NCBI RefSeq assembly: GCF_035440685.1
Contig: NZ_DAORMW010000016.1
Length of the DNA stretch: 64,000 nucleotides
From: Accumulibacter appositus
GTDB lineage: Bacteria; Pseudomonadota; Gammaproteobacteria; Burkholderiales; Rhodocyclaceae
Direction: 5' to 3' (one strand)
The notes beneath the pieces were generated by a model. That model searched no databases and was not told where the DNA came from. It was given only the letters and a program-made list of their open reading frames with translations. Below are positions 1 to 8,940 of the stretch, piece after piece. Numbering within the stretch: the first letter of the stretch is position 1; every line of letters begins with the position of its first letter. A program made the translations under genes and the position numbers.

Positions 1-658
1 CGAGCGAGTTGTAGCCCCAGTAATTGACCCGTCCTTCGCCGAGCAGACGTTGTTCGTCGAGGAAGTGGTGCACCGGCAGCAGGCTGACGGCGGTGACGCC
101 AAGGCGCTGGAAATGGGCGATCATCGCCGCTGTGGCGAGCCCGGCGTAGGTGCCGCGCAGTGCCTGCGGCACGTCCGGGTGCAGCTGGCTGATGCCCTTG
201 ACGTGCACTTCGTGCAGCACGGTGTCGGCCCATGGCGTCGCCGGTGGGGTGTCGCCTTGCCAGTCGAAGCGCTCATCCACCACGCAGCACTCGAGACCGT
301 GTGCCGGTTCTGCCGCCGTCGGATACGAAAAGTCACCGACGACCTGGCGCGCGTAGGGGTCGAGCAGCAGGCGTCCGGCGGCGAAGCGCTGGCCGTTCTC
401 GGGCGCCTGCGGGCCGTGCACCCGGTAGGCGTAGCGCTGGCCCGGCTCCGCCCCGGCGAGGTAGCCGTGCCAGACCTGGTCGCTGCAGCGGGACAGGGGC
501 AGGACGCGCATCCGCTTGCCTTCGAAGAGGCACAGCTCGACGCCTTCGGCATGCGCCGAAAACAGCGCGAAGTTCACTCCCTGGCCGTCCCAGGTCGCGC
601 CGAGCGGTGACGGCCGTCCGGCGGCGAGCTTGTCCGCGTTCTCGCTCACGGTACCCAT
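1..658 (-). CDS. glgX: Glycogen debranching enzyme GlgX, N-terminal part (runs off the left edge)
   Basis: An isoamylase-type debranching enzyme that hydrolyses alpha-1,6 branches of phosphorylase-limit glycogen in the cytoplasm. About 219 codons are present. They open with the CBM48-like region typical of GlgX (SPLGATWDGQGVNFALFSAH) and reach the start of the GH13 barrel (RGTYAGL, LGVTAVSLLPVHHF, NYWGYNS). The catalytic residues lie beyond the edge. The ATG at 658-656 overlaps the end of glgB by 13 nt. A GTG at 649-647 overlaps the glgB stop as GTGA and is an equally reasonable start. It is the last gene of the glk-glgP-glgB-glgX operon seen here. The family call is firm; the start is not. 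Confidence 0.9.
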   Translation of the reverse strand, partial: MGTVSENADKLAAGRPSPLGATWDGQGVNFALFSAHAEGVELCLFEGKRMRVLPLSRCSDQVWHGYLAGAEPGQRYAYRVHGPQAPENGQRFAAGRLLLDPYARQVVGDFSYPTAAEPAHGLECCVVDERFDWQGDTPPATPWADTVLHEVHVKGISQLHPDVPQALRGTYAGLATAAMIAHFQRLGVTAVSLLPVHHFLDEQRLLGEGRVNYWGYNSL

Positions 659-2829
659 TCGAGGAACAGCGCGGCGAGTGGTGGCAAGGTGAGGTTCAGC
701 GAGTATTCACGGCCGTGCGCGGGGACTCGTTCGGCGACCAGTCCGTCCGGGCCGTTGCCGACGTTGCTGCCGCCGTAGTGCTGCGAGTCGGTGTTGATGC
801 GCTCGTAGTACCTGCCGGCATTCGGTACGCCGACGCGGTAGCCCTGGCGAACGACCGGGGTAAAGTTGCCGACGTAGAGCATGGCGCGTGAGCGATCACG
901 CGTCCAGCGCACGAAAGCGACGACCGAACTGTCGGCATCGTCGGCAGCGATCCATTCGAAACCGGCCGGTTCGAAATCGACCTCATGCAAGGCCGGGCGG
1001 CTGCGGTAGAGGCTGTTGAGGTCGCGAATCAGATTGCGGACGCCGGCGTGATTCGGGAAGTCGAGCAAGGCCCAGTCGAGCGAGACGGCTTCGTTCCACT
1101 CGCTCCACTGGCCAAACTCGCCGCCCATGAACAGCAGCTTCTTGCCCGGGTGTGCCCACATGAAGCTATACAGCGAACGCAGGTTGGCGAATTTCTGCCA
1201 GGTGTCGCCGGGCATCTTGTTGATCAGCGAGCCCTTGCCGTGTACCACTTCGTCGTGCGAGAGCGGCAGGACGTAGTTCTCGGTGAAGGCGTACATCATC
1301 CCGAAGCTGAGCTTGTTGTGATGGTAGCGGCGATAGATCGGATCCTGCGACATGTAGGAGAGCACATCGTGCATCCAGCCCATGTTCCACTTGTAGTGGA
1401 AACCGAGACCGCCCATCGACGGCGGCCGGCTGACCATCGGCCAGGCGGTGGACTCCTCGGCGTAGGTGTCGGCCGCCGGGTGCTCCTGACCGAGGACCTC
1501 GTTCATGCGGCGCAGGAAGGCGACTGCCTCGAGGTTCTCGCGCCCGCCATGCACGTTCGGTACCCACTGCCCTTCGGAGCGGCTGTAGTCGCGGTAGAGC
1601 ATCGAGGCCACCGCATCGACGCGCAGGCCGTCGACGCCGTAACGCTCGATCCAGAACAATGCGTTGCCGATCAGGTAGTTGCTCACTTCACGACGGCCGA
1701 AGTTGTAGATCAGCGTGCCCCAGTCCTGATGCATGCCTTCACGGGGGTCGGCGTGTTCGTAGAGCGCGTCGCCGTCAAAGCGACTCAGACCGTGTTCGTC
1801 GGTCGGGAAATGCGCCGGTACCCAGTCGACGATCACCCGCAGGCCGGCGCTGTGGCAGGCGCTGACGAACTGGCGGAAGCCGGCCGGGCTGCCGTGACGG
1901 GCAGTCGGTGCGTAGAGCCCGAGCGGCTGATAGCCCCAGGAACCGTCAAAGGGATGCTCGGAAACCGGCAGCAGTTCGAGGTGCGTGAAGCCGAGGTCGA
2001 CGACGTAGGGAATCAGCGTTTCGGTCAAGAGTTGCCAGTCGGGAAAGCCGCCATCGTCGGCGCGCCGCCACGAAGCCGGGTGCACTTCGTAGATTGACAC
2101 GGGTGCGCCGAGCTGATTGCCGGCCGGAACGGGCGCGGCTTCGACCGGTGGCGGCAGGGCACAGACCACCGAGGCGGTCGATGGCCGCATCTCGGCTTCG
2201 AAGCCGTAGGGGTCGGACTTGAGGGGCAGCAGATGGCCGTGGCGGGAGCGGATTTCATATTTGTAGCGGGCGCCGGCGCTGACGCCGGGTAGGAAGATCT
2301 CCCAGGCACCGCATTCGCGGCGCAGGCGCATCGGGTGGCGACGGCCGTCCCAGTTGTTGAAGTCACCGACGACGCTGACTCGCTGGGCGTCAGGCGCCCA
2401 GACCGCAAACGCCGTTCCGGCGACGCCATCTATTTCACAGAGGTGCGCGCCGAGACGCTCGAAGGGGCGCATGTGCGAACCTTCGGCAAGCAGCCAGACG
2501 TCCATCTCGCCGAGTACGGCCCAGAAGCGATACGGATCTTCGATTTCCTGGACGCCACTCTCCCAGGTGATGCGCAGGCGGTAGGCGAAGTCGTTGCGGC
2601 GGCGCGGGATGACGCCCTCAAAAAAACCCTCGACCCCATCGACGTCACGTTCCTTGAGCTCGGCGACCTGTTTGCCGGTCTTGGCGTCGACCACCGCCAC
2701 CGCGAGTGCGCCCGGTTGCATGCTGCGCACCCATAGCCGCTCGTCGGCGTCGGTGTGCATTCCCAGGACTGCGTAGGGGTTGCCGTGTTCGGCCCGACAA
2801 AGAGAAATGATCTCTGCATTGTCAATCAT
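646..2829 (-). CDS. glgB: 1,4-alpha-glucan branching enzyme GlgB
   Basis: Forms alpha-1,6 branches during glycogen synthesis by cutting an alpha-1,4 chain and transferring it. The protein is 727 aa, nearly the length of E. coli GlgB (728). An N-terminal CBM48-type domain (GDFNNWDGRRHPM near residue 155) precedes a GH13 barrel. The barrel carries the four signature regions: DWVPAHF (about 340), DGLRVDAV with the nucleophile Asp (about 400), the acid/base Glu in YAEEST (about 460), and LSHDEVVHG (about 525). A GAGG sequence precedes both a GTG at 2835 and the ATG at 2829. ATG was chosen for its codon and spacing, which leaves two residues in doubt. The gene lies 27 nt downstream of glgP and overlaps glgX. 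Confidence 0.96.
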   Translation of the reverse strand: MIDNAEIISLCRAEHGNPYAVLGMHTDADERLWVRSMQPGALAVAVVDAKTGKQVAELKERDVDGVEGFFEGVIPRRRNDFAYRLRITWESGVQEIEDPYRFWAVLGEMDVWLLAEGSHMRPFERLGAHLCEIDGVAGTAFAVWAPDAQRVSVVGDFNNWDGRRHPMRLRRECGAWEIFLPGVSAGARYKYEIRSRHGHLLPLKSDPYGFEAEMRPSTASVVCALPPPVEAAPVPAGNQLGAPVSIYEVHPASWRRADDGGFPDWQLLTETLIPYVVDLGFTHLELLPVSEHPFDGSWGYQPLGLYAPTARHGSPAGFRQFVSACHSAGLRVIVDWVPAHFPTDEHGLSRFDGDALYEHADPREGMHQDWGTLIYNFGRREVSNYLIGNALFWIERYGVDGLRVDAVASMLYRDYSRSEGQWVPNVHGGRENLEAVAFLRRMNEVLGQEHPAADTYAEESTAWPMVSRPPSMGGLGFHYKWNMGWMHDVLSYMSQDPIYRRYHHNKLSFGMMYAFTENYVLPLSHDEVVHGKGSLINKMPGDTWQKFANLRSLYSFMWAHPGKKLLFMGGEFGQWSEWNEAVSLDWALLDFPNHAGVRNLIRDLNSLYRSRPALHEVDFEPAGFEWIAADDADSSVVAFVRWTRDRSRAMLYVGNFTPVVRQGYRVGVPNAGRYYERINTDSQHYGGSNVGNGPDGLVAERVPAHGREYSLNLTLPPLAALFLEWVP

Positions 2830-2856
2830 TGACACGTTTCCTCAAGAAGTGAGTGT

Positions 2857-5292
2857 TCAAAGTTTCCAGGTATCGTCGGCGTAGTCACGGATGGTCCGGT
2901 CGGCCGAGAAGGTGCCCATGCCAGCGACGTTGAGGATCGCCTTGCGCTGCCATTCGGCGGGAGTCAGGTAGAGGGCGTCGACGCGTGTCTGCGTGGCGAC
3001 ATAGTCGGCGTAGTCGGCGAGTAGCAGATAGTGGTCGCCGTAATGGACCAGGCAGTTGAAGACATCGTGATAGCGTGATCGTTCTCCGGGTGAGAAGAAG
3101 CCGCCGTCGATCTTGTCGAGGGCTTCCTTGAGCGCCGGGTCTTGCCGGTAGATATCGTTTGGCTGATAGCCGGCCTGTCTGATGGCGGCAACCTGCGCCG
3201 TATTGTTGCCGAAGATGAAAATGTTGTCGGCGCCGACCTGGTCGCGAATCTCGATATTGGCGCCATCCTCGGTGCCGATGGTCAGCGCGCCGTTGAGCGA
3301 GAGCTTCATGTTGCCGGTGCCCGAGGCTTCGGTGCCGGCGGTTGAAATCTGTTCCGAAAGGTTGGCCGCCGGCATGATCAACTCGGCGACGGAAACACCA
3401 TAGTTGGGGATGAAGGCGACCTGCAAGAGGTCGCGGGTGCGCGGATCGTTGTTGACCACTGTGGCGACATCGTTGATCAGGCGGATCACCTGTTTGGCCA
3501 TGTGATACGAGGAGGCGGCCTTGCCGGCAAAAATGACGCTACGTGGTGCAACGCCGTCTGTCTCGCCCCTCAGTAGCGCGCTGTAGCGGGTGATGACGTG
3601 CAACACGTTGAGCAGCTGCCGCTTGTATTCGTGGATGCGTTTGACCTGCACATCGAAGAGGCTGTCCGGGTTCAGCACGATGCCCGTTTCGCGGGCCACG
3701 TAGTCGGCCAGGCGCAGCTTGTTGTCGCGCTTTGCGGCCGCAAAGGCCTTGCCGAATGCGGCGTCGTCGGCGACTTCGCGCAGACCTTCCAGGCGGTCGA
3801 GATCGAGACGCCACTCCTTGCCGAGGCGCTTGTCGAGCAGCGCCGACAGGCCGAGATTGGATTGGGCCAGCCAGCGTCGTGGCGTGACGCCGTTGGTCTT
3901 GTTGTGAAAGCGCTCCGGGTAAAGGCGGGCGAAATCGGCAAAAATGGTTTGTACCATGAGGTCCGAATGCAGCTGCGAGACGCCGTTTACTCGGTGGCTG
4001 CCAACAATGCTCAGATGCGCCATGCGTACGCGTTTGTCCTTTTCGTGGCCGTTGCCGTCGTCGATCAATGACACCCGCCGCATGAGGTCGATATCACCTG
4101 GGTAGAGGCGCACCACTTCGTCGAGGAACTCCTGATTGATGCGGTAGATGATCAGCATGTGGCGCGGCAGGACGCGCTGCATCAGCGTCACCTTCCAGGT
4201 TTCAAGCGCTTCCGGCATCAGCGTGTGGTTGGTATACGAGAAGATGCGTCGGCATTGCTCCCAGGCCGCATTCCAGCTCATCGCATGTTCGTCGACCAGC
4301 AGGCGCATCAATTCCGCGACGCCGATCGCCGGGTGGGTGTCATTGAGGTGGATGGCGACCTTGTCGGCGAGCTGGTCGAAGCTGCCATACTCGTCGTGGT
4401 GGCGGCCCAGGATGTCCTGCATCGACGCCGAGACGAAGAAATATTCCTGGCGCAGGCGCAACTCGCGACCCGCGGCGGTGCTGTCGTTGGGGTAGAGAAC
4501 CCAGGAAATGTTCTCGAAGCGGTTCTTGAATTCGGCGGCACGCTGATAGTCGCCGGTATTGAAGGCGCCGAGGTCGATCTCCGAGGGGGCGGCGGCTTTC
4601 CACAGGCGCAAGGTGCTGACCCGTTCGGTGCCATGACCGGGGATGACGTGGTCGAAAGCCTTGGCTTCGACGGCGTCGGCCGGGTGCCACTCCGCCCATT
4701 CGCCACTGTGCTCGGCGCTGCCGCCGAAATGGACCGTATAGTGCTTGCCGGCGCGCGGGAATTCCCATGGCGAACGATCATGCACCCAGGCTTCCGGCTG
4801 CTCGACCTGCTGGCCGTTGACGATCGACTGGGCGAACATCCCGTACTCGTAGCGCACGCCGTAGCCCCAGGAGGGCAGCCCGAGGGTGGCCATCGAATCC
4901 AGGAAGCAGGCCGCCAGGCGTCCCAGACCACCGTTGCCGAGGGCCGCGTCGGGTTCGCATTCCATGACCTCGTTCAGCGATGGACCCGGCGGCGTGAACA
5001 CGGTCGCTGCCTGATCGCGAAGATCGAGTGCCGACAAGGCGTTGTTCATCGCCCGCCCAATGAGGAACTCCATCGACAGGTAATAGACCCGCCGCGCCTT
5101 GTTTGCACGGTCGGCGTGCTGGGTGTTGACCCAACGTCTTGCCAGCTGCTCGCGGGCCACCTGGGCCAGCGCATGGTAGTACTCCGCCTTGCCGGCGACG
5201 TCTCGGTCGGTAGCCACCTGACAGAGCAGCTTGTGGTCGATCTGCGCGCGCAGGGGTTCTCCTTCAGTTTGCGATTCAGTGGCTTTGGACAT
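2857..5292 (-). CDS. glgP: Glycogen/alpha-glucan phosphorylase GlgP
   Basis: Releases glucose-1-phosphate from glycogen ends by phosphorolysis with a pyridoxal-phosphate cofactor (GT35). The PLP-binding motif EASGTGNMK is present with the Schiff-base Lys at about residue 663. Other family signatures are ALGNGGLGRLAACFLDS, VKRIHEYKRQLLN and NGVTPRRW. With the ATG at 5292 the protein is 811 aa, close to E. coli GlgP (815). A GGAG lies 10 nt upstream of that ATG. Reading from 5349 adds 19 residues that do not look like the family N-terminus and overlaps glk by 32 nt. The order between glk and glgB suggests coordinated glycogen breakdown and remodelling. Confidence 0.96.
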   Translation of the reverse strand: MSKATESQTEGEPLRAQIDHKLLCQVATDRDVAGKAEYYHALAQVAREQLARRWVNTQHADRANKARRVYYLSMEFLIGRAMNNALSALDLRDQAATVFTPPGPSLNEVMECEPDAALGNGGLGRLAACFLDSMATLGLPSWGYGVRYEYGMFAQSIVNGQQVEQPEAWVHDRSPWEFPRAGKHYTVHFGGSAEHSGEWAEWHPADAVEAKAFDHVIPGHGTERVSTLRLWKAAAPSEIDLGAFNTGDYQRAAEFKNRFENISWVLYPNDSTAAGRELRLRQEYFFVSASMQDILGRHHDEYGSFDQLADKVAIHLNDTHPAIGVAELMRLLVDEHAMSWNAAWEQCRRIFSYTNHTLMPEALETWKVTLMQRVLPRHMLIIYRINQEFLDEVVRLYPGDIDLMRRVSLIDDGNGHEKDKRVRMAHLSIVGSHRVNGVSQLHSDLMVQTIFADFARLYPERFHNKTNGVTPRRWLAQSNLGLSALLDKRLGKEWRLDLDRLEGLREVADDAAFGKAFAAAKRDNKLRLADYVARETGIVLNPDSLFDVQVKRIHEYKRQLLNVLHVITRYSALLRGETDGVAPRSVIFAGKAASSYHMAKQVIRLINDVATVVNNDPRTRDLLQVAFIPNYGVSVAELIMPAANLSEQISTAGTEASGTGNMKLSLNGALTIGTEDGANIEIRDQVGADNIFIFGNNTAQVAAIRQAGYQPNDIYRQDPALKEALDKIDGGFFSPGERSRYHDVFNCLVHYGDHYLLLADYADYVATQTRVDALYLTPAEWQRKAILNVAGMGTFSADRTIRDYADDTWKL

Positions 5293-5317
5293 CAGGGAAG
5301 TACTCCAGTAGTAGGTT

Positions 5318-6304
5318 TCATAGGCCATCCTCGCTCTCGGCCAGGGCATGGGCGGCGCCCAGCAGGGCCGGCGTAGGAGAGAGCATTACATAGGTCGGGA
5401 TTGCGGCCAAGTAGGCAGCGAAGCGCCCCTTGGTTTCGAAGCGGGCGCGAAAGGGTGACCGCTCAAAGCGCTCGCCGAGGCGAGGAATAATACCACCGCC
5501 GATATAGACACCACCTTGCGCGCCGAGCGTCAACGCCAGATTTCCGGCCAGCGAGCCGAGCATCGCGCAGAAGGTGTCGAGCACTGCACTGCACTGGACG
5601 TCTTCGTTGGCCAGCGCGCGGGTGACGATCTCGGCGGTGCTCAGGGCTTCGCTGGCGCGGCCGTCGACTTCGGCGACCAGACGATTGAGCAGCGGCATAC
5701 CGCTTCCGGAAAGCAGGCGCTCCGCCGAGACGTGCTGCAGTTCGCGCCAGGCGAGGCCGAGAATCGCCGCCTCGCGACCGTCGGCAGGGGCCAGAGAGCA
5801 GTGCCCGCCTTCGCCGCTCAGCGCCAGCCAGCGGCCGCGATCGAAGAGCACGCCGGAGACGCCGAGGCCGGTGCCGGGGCCGAGCACGGCCTTGGGTGCC
5901 AGTGCGACGCTGCTACCGCCACCGACCTGTTGCAGGTCGCTGGTGGCTAGCCACGGCAAGGACAGCGCCAGGGCGGTGAAGTCGTTGAGCAGGAGGAGGC
6001 GGTGCAGCCCCAGGCGCGTCGTGATTTCCGCGCGCGAGAAGCTCCACGCGGCGTTGGTCAGGCGGACCACCGGCTCATGTACCGGCGCGGCCAGAGCGAT
6101 CGCGGCGGCGTGCAATCCAGGGCAGGCGACTTCGGCGAGATAGGCCTCGATGGCCTCGATCGGGCCGGCGAAGTCGGCGACGGTGAGAATGCGCACCAGA
6201 TGCGGGGCGCCCTGTTCGTCGAGCAGGGCAAAGCGCGCACGGGTGCCGCCGATGTCGGCGACCAGCAGCGCGGTCGAGGTGGGGGAGGCGGAAGTGGAGT
6301 CCAT
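5318..6304 (-). CDS. glk: Glucokinase Glk
   Basis: Phosphorylates glucose to glucose-6-phosphate with ATP (ROK-like bacterial Glk family). The protein is 328 aa; the family is about 320. The phosphate-1 loop VADIGGTRARFAL lies at about residues 14-26 from this start. The phosphate-2 loop GPGTGLGVS and the glucose-contacting motif GEGGHCSLAP follow. The frame stays open upstream to 6514, but that stretch is arginine/serine-rich and unlike the family, so the ATG just before DSTSASPTS was chosen although no strong ribosome site precedes it. It is the first gene of the operon. It would recycle free glucose from debranching into the same hexose-phosphate pool fed by GlgP. Confidence 0.93.
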   Translation of the reverse strand: MDSTSASPTSTALLVADIGGTRARFALLDEQGAPHLVRILTVADFAGPIEAIEAYLAEVACPGLHAAAIALAAPVHEPVVRLTNAAWSFSRAEITTRLGLHRLLLLNDFTALALSLPWLATSDLQQVGGGSSVALAPKAVLGPGTGLGVSGVLFDRGRWLALSGEGGHCSLAPADGREAAILGLAWRELQHVSAERLLSGSGMPLLNRLVAEVDGRASEALSTAEIVTRALANEDVQCSAVLDTFCAMLGSLAGNLALTLGAQGGVYIGGGIIPRLGERFERSPFRARFETKGRFAAYLAAIPTYVMLSPTPALLGAAHALAESEDGL

Positions 6305-6622
6305 GGGGAGCCGTCGGAGAGAGGTGCGGCTGACGCTTGCCCGTTGTGTGGCAAGGCTGCTGCAGCTTCGAGAGGAAAATGCCCGGAGGGCGGTAAGCGA
6401 AGGCCGGCAGTTGAATCCTGGCGCCGGATTTCGGCACCGAAGCTCGCCACCATTTGCCGCGCTGATCAAAGAGCCAGATTGCCAGGCCGTACGATCCCCG
6501 TAGAACGGGTGCAAGCCTGTCGGGAGTCTGTCGGTTCGGCGCGCATTCTGTCAAGCGCAGCGCGCAGCGCCGTACAATCGGCAACAATGTTCACCTGTCG
6601 TTTGCCTACCCGAGGAGCCGCC
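6305..6622. other. Divergent intergenic region, glk / FAD oxidase
   Basis: No gene is supported in this 318-bp stretch. On the plus strand, CTGTCA (6548-6553) and TACAAT (6573-6578), 19 bp apart, form a fair sigma-70 promoter for the FAD oxidase. They would put the transcript start near 6588. I found no convincing promoter for glk on the minus strand. Confidence 0.4.
6548..6578 (+). promoter_or_regulatory. Candidate sigma-70 promoter of the FAD-linked oxidase
   Basis: The -35-like CTGTCA and the -10-like TACAAT are separated by 19 bp. The spacing is long and the -35 box is weak. Its predicted start (near 6588) makes the ATG at 6587 unusable and agrees with initiation at the GTG at 6623. Confidence 0.35.
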
Positions 6623-8041
6623 GTGAAATCTGCCAAGCATGCCTCTCTGCTCAGCCAGCTTGTCGAAGTCGTCGGCGCCGACCACGTGCTGACCGCGGAC
6701 GAGGCGATGAGCGCCCATCTCGGCGACTGGCGTGGGCGCTATCGCGGCGCCGCCCTTGCGGTGGTTCGTCCGGCCAAGACCGCCGAGGTGGCGGCGGTGG
6801 TTCGCGCCTGCGCGCAGGCAGGCGTGCCAATGGTCCCGCAGGGCGGTAATACCAGCCTCTGCGGTGCGGCGACGCCGGCGCCGGATGGCGATGCGCTGCT
6901 GATCAGTCTGAGCCGGCTCAAGCAACTGCGGGCCATCGATGCGGCGAATAACACCATGACCGTCGAGGCCGGCTGCGTGCTGCAGACGCTACAGGAAGCG
7001 GCCGCGCAGGTCGGACGCCTGTTTCCGCTGTCGCTGGCAGCCGAGGGCAGTTGTCAAATCGGCGGCAACCTGTCGACCAATGCCGGCGGGGTGCAGGTCC
7101 TGCGCTACGGCAACACGCGCGAGCTGACCCTGGGACTGGAGGTGGTGCTGCCCAGCGGCGAGATCTGGGATGGCCTGCGCGGCCTGCGCAAGGACAACAC
7201 CGGCTACGATCTGAAGCAGTTGTTCATCGGCGCCGAAGGCACGCTGGGGATCATCACCGCCGCCGTTCTGAAGCTATTTCCCCTGCCGCGGGCAACGGCG
7301 ACGGCCTGGTTGGCGATTGCTTCGCCGGCGCAGGCGGTGCGTCTGCTGGCCGACCTGCAGGACCGCTTCGGCGCGCTGCTGACCGCCTGCGAGCTGGTCT
7401 CGGACATCGCTCTTGGCCTGGTGCGCAAGCATTTTCCGAATTCGCAGGCGCGCTTCTCGGCAAGCCCCTGGTATGTGCTCGTCGAGCTCTCCGGCGGTGA
7501 CGACGATCAGTCGCGACGGCAGGCGCTCGAAGCCTTCCTCGGCGAAGCCCTCGAAAGCGGCACGATCAGCGACGCGGTCGTTGCGCAGAGCGGCGAGCAA
7601 GCGCGACGTCTGTGGGCCCTGCGCGAGAACATTGGCGAGGCGCAGAAGAGCGAAGGCCTGAGCATCAAGCACGACGTTTCGGTGCCGATTTCGCGCATCC
7701 CGGAGTTCGTCGAACGCGCCGGTCGCGAGCTCGAGCAAGCTTTTCCGGAGATCCGCATCGTCGCTTTCGGGCACATCGGTGACGGCAACCTGCACTACAA
7801 CCAGTCGAAGCCGGCGGCCGGCGAGAACGCCGTCTTCATCGCCGCGCAGCCGGCAGTCAACCGCATCGTCTATGAGCTGGTTCACGAACTCGGCGGCAGC
7901 ATCAGCGCCGAACACGGCATCGGGCAGTTGAAGCGCGACGAACTGCGCCGCTACAAGAGCCCGGTCGAGATCGAGATGATGCGCGCTATCAAGCGCAGCC
8001 TCGATCCGCAAGGCTTGATGAATCCCGGCAAGGTGCTCTGA
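6623..8041 (+). CDS. FAD-linked oxidase of the GlcD/D-lactate dehydrogenase-like family
   Basis: Flavoprotein predicted to oxidise a D-2-hydroxy acid in the cytoplasm or at the inner membrane. The FAD-binding (type 4) domain is marked by VPQGGNTSLCGA, GNLSTNAGGVQVLRYGNTREL and GAEGTLGIITAAVLKL. The C-terminal FAD-oxidase domain carries HIGDGNLHYN and GGSISAEHGIGQLKRDEL, typical of GlcD, D2HGDH and Dld2 relatives. The GTG at 6623 has GAGGAG five bases upstream, much better than the ATG at 6587, giving 472 aa. No glcE or glcF partner is adjacent, which favours a stand-alone enzyme. The exact substrate (D-lactate, glycolate or D-2-hydroxyglutarate) cannot be read from the sequence. Confidence 0.9.
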   Translation: MKSAKHASLLSQLVEVVGADHVLTADEAMSAHLGDWRGRYRGAALAVVRPAKTAEVAAVVRACAQAGVPMVPQGGNTSLCGAATPAPDGDALLISLSRLKQLRAIDAANNTMTVEAGCVLQTLQEAAAQVGRLFPLSLAAEGSCQIGGNLSTNAGGVQVLRYGNTRELTLGLEVVLPSGEIWDGLRGLRKDNTGYDLKQLFIGAEGTLGIITAAVLKLFPLPRATATAWLAIASPAQAVRLLADLQDRFGALLTACELVSDIALGLVRKHFPNSQARFSASPWYVLVELSGGDDDQSRRQALEAFLGEALESGTISDAVVAQSGEQARRLWALRENIGEAQKSEGLSIKHDVSVPISRIPEFVERAGRELEQAFPEIRIVAFGHIGDGNLHYNQSKPAAGENAVFIAAQPAVNRIVYELVHELGGSISAEHGIGQLKRDELRRYKSPVEIEMMRAIKRSLDPQGLMNPGKVL

Positions 8042-8102
8042 GTGGCGACTTGTCGCACTGGTGAGAGCTCAGCCAGTGCACCGCGAGCATTCGAATGGCG
8101 GC

Positions 8103-8121
8103 CGGCGGCCTTGGGCCGCCG
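8103..8121. terminator. GC-rich hairpin between convergent genes
   Basis: CGGCGGCC and GGCCGCCG form an 8-bp perfect stem with a TTG loop. It sits 62 bp after the oxidase and 40 bp after the convergent PEP-CTERM gene. There is no T-run on either strand, so intrinsic termination is only possible, not shown. Confidence 0.3.
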
Positions 8122-8160
8122 TCGTGCAGGGCGAAAAAGTAAACTTCGACAGCTGGCGAA

Positions 8161-8754
8161 TCAACTCCGGTAGCGGCGTAGCGCGCGCAGACCCGCGAGG
8201 CCAATACCAAGCAACGCGAGTGACGTGGGTTCGGGAACGGTAGGGTCGGGTGGCGTGGTCTGAGTATTGGTAAACGAGAAGCTGAGGTCGTTGTAAACGA
8301 AGGGGCCGTTGAAGAGATCCTCGAAGCTTACCAGTGTCTCATTGACCTGCCAGTTTTCCTCCACGCGTGCGTGCTCATGGCTGTCGGGGTTGCGGCTGGC
8401 GGGGCCGGTGAAGAAATCATGGCCTGTGTTGTTCACATGCAGACGAAATATCAGTTCGGTGCCCACTGCAAACGAACCGAGACTAAGCGTACTCCCGACG
8501 CTCGTGGCGTGGTTATTGAATATGAACAGGTCGTTCGCGAGGATCCCATCATCCCCCGGGTTTCCGGAGGCGTCGCGCATCAGGTAGAGGTCGTTGCTGA
8601 ATGCCGCCGAGTTGCCTTGGTAGGTGGCTATTATCGGATTGGTGCTACCTACCAGGACGCTGAGACCTTCGCCGGTGCTGGCGATGGGGAAGGCGTTCGC
8701 CGCGACGGGTAGAACACCGAGAGAGGTGATGAGCAAAGCAAGACTTTTTCTCAT
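8161..8754 (-). CDS. PEP-CTERM sorting domain protein (secreted or surface)
   Basis: A 197-aa protein with a Sec-type signal peptide (MRKSLALLITSLGVLPVAANA). A body of no recognised fold follows; its proline- and threonine-rich tail leads to a classic PEP-CTERM tripartite end: VPEPTSLALLGIGLAGLRALRRYR. Such proteins are exported, recognised by exosortase (EpsH/XrtA-type) at PEP, and tend to be linked to exopolysaccharide. The ATG at 8754 has GGGGGA seven bases upstream. The frame extends to 8814, but the extra 20 residues would bury the signal peptide. The gene stands alone behind a long intergenic region with a sigma-54 promoter and a conserved upstream element. No exosortase is in the window. 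The specific role is unknown. Confidence 0.88.
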   Translation of the reverse strand: MRKSLALLITSLGVLPVAANAFPIASTGEGLSVLVGSTNPIIATYQGNSAAFSNDLYLMRDASGNPGDDGILANDLFIFNNHATSVGSTLSLGSFAVGTELIFRLHVNNTGHDFFTGPASRNPDSHEHARVEENWQVNETLVSFEDLFNGPFVYNDLSFSFTNTQTTPPDPTVPEPTSLALLGIGLAGLRALRRYRS

Positions 8755-8839
8755 ACTGTAGTCCCCCAAATTCAAAGGAAAGATAGGAAGCGAATCATCT
8801 TTGATGGGAGCCATGATCAGGGTGGCTCTGAGCGTTCGA

Positions 8840-8855
8840 AGCAGAAAATGTGCCT
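8840..8855 (-). promoter_or_regulatory. Sigma-54 (-24/-12) promoter of the PEP-CTERM gene
   Basis: Read on the minus strand this is AGGCACATTTTCTGCT. It matches the consensus TGGCAC-N5-TTGCW, with the invariant GG and GC dinucleotides 12 bp apart. The predicted transcript start is near 8828, leaving a leader of roughly 75 nt before the ATG at 8754. Confidence 0.8.
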
Positions 8856-8919
8856 AAGTTAAAATGGTGTGTTAAAGCATGTCGATAGTCGTGTTCCGCC
8901 CTGCTATTTCTTGCTTGGG

Positions 8920-8940
8920 TGTAAAATTTTCCGACAGTCA
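8920..8940 (-). promoter_or_regulatory. Upstream activator element shared by both PEP-CTERM genes
   Basis: A 21-bp sequence with core TGTCGGAAAATTTTACA (minus strand) is identical to the one at 54163-54183. It ends exactly 64 bp before the sigma-54 promoter, the same distance as at the second gene. PEP-CTERM genes in proteobacteria are known to share such a site with the PrsK/PrsR two-component system, so a PrsR-type binding site is the likely identity. Confidence 0.8.

Noticed and set aside
985..2097. 370-codon plus-strand open frame opposite glgB
   Set aside because: The opposite strand encodes an unmistakable full-length GlgB; the long antisense frame is a by-product of high GC and codon bias.
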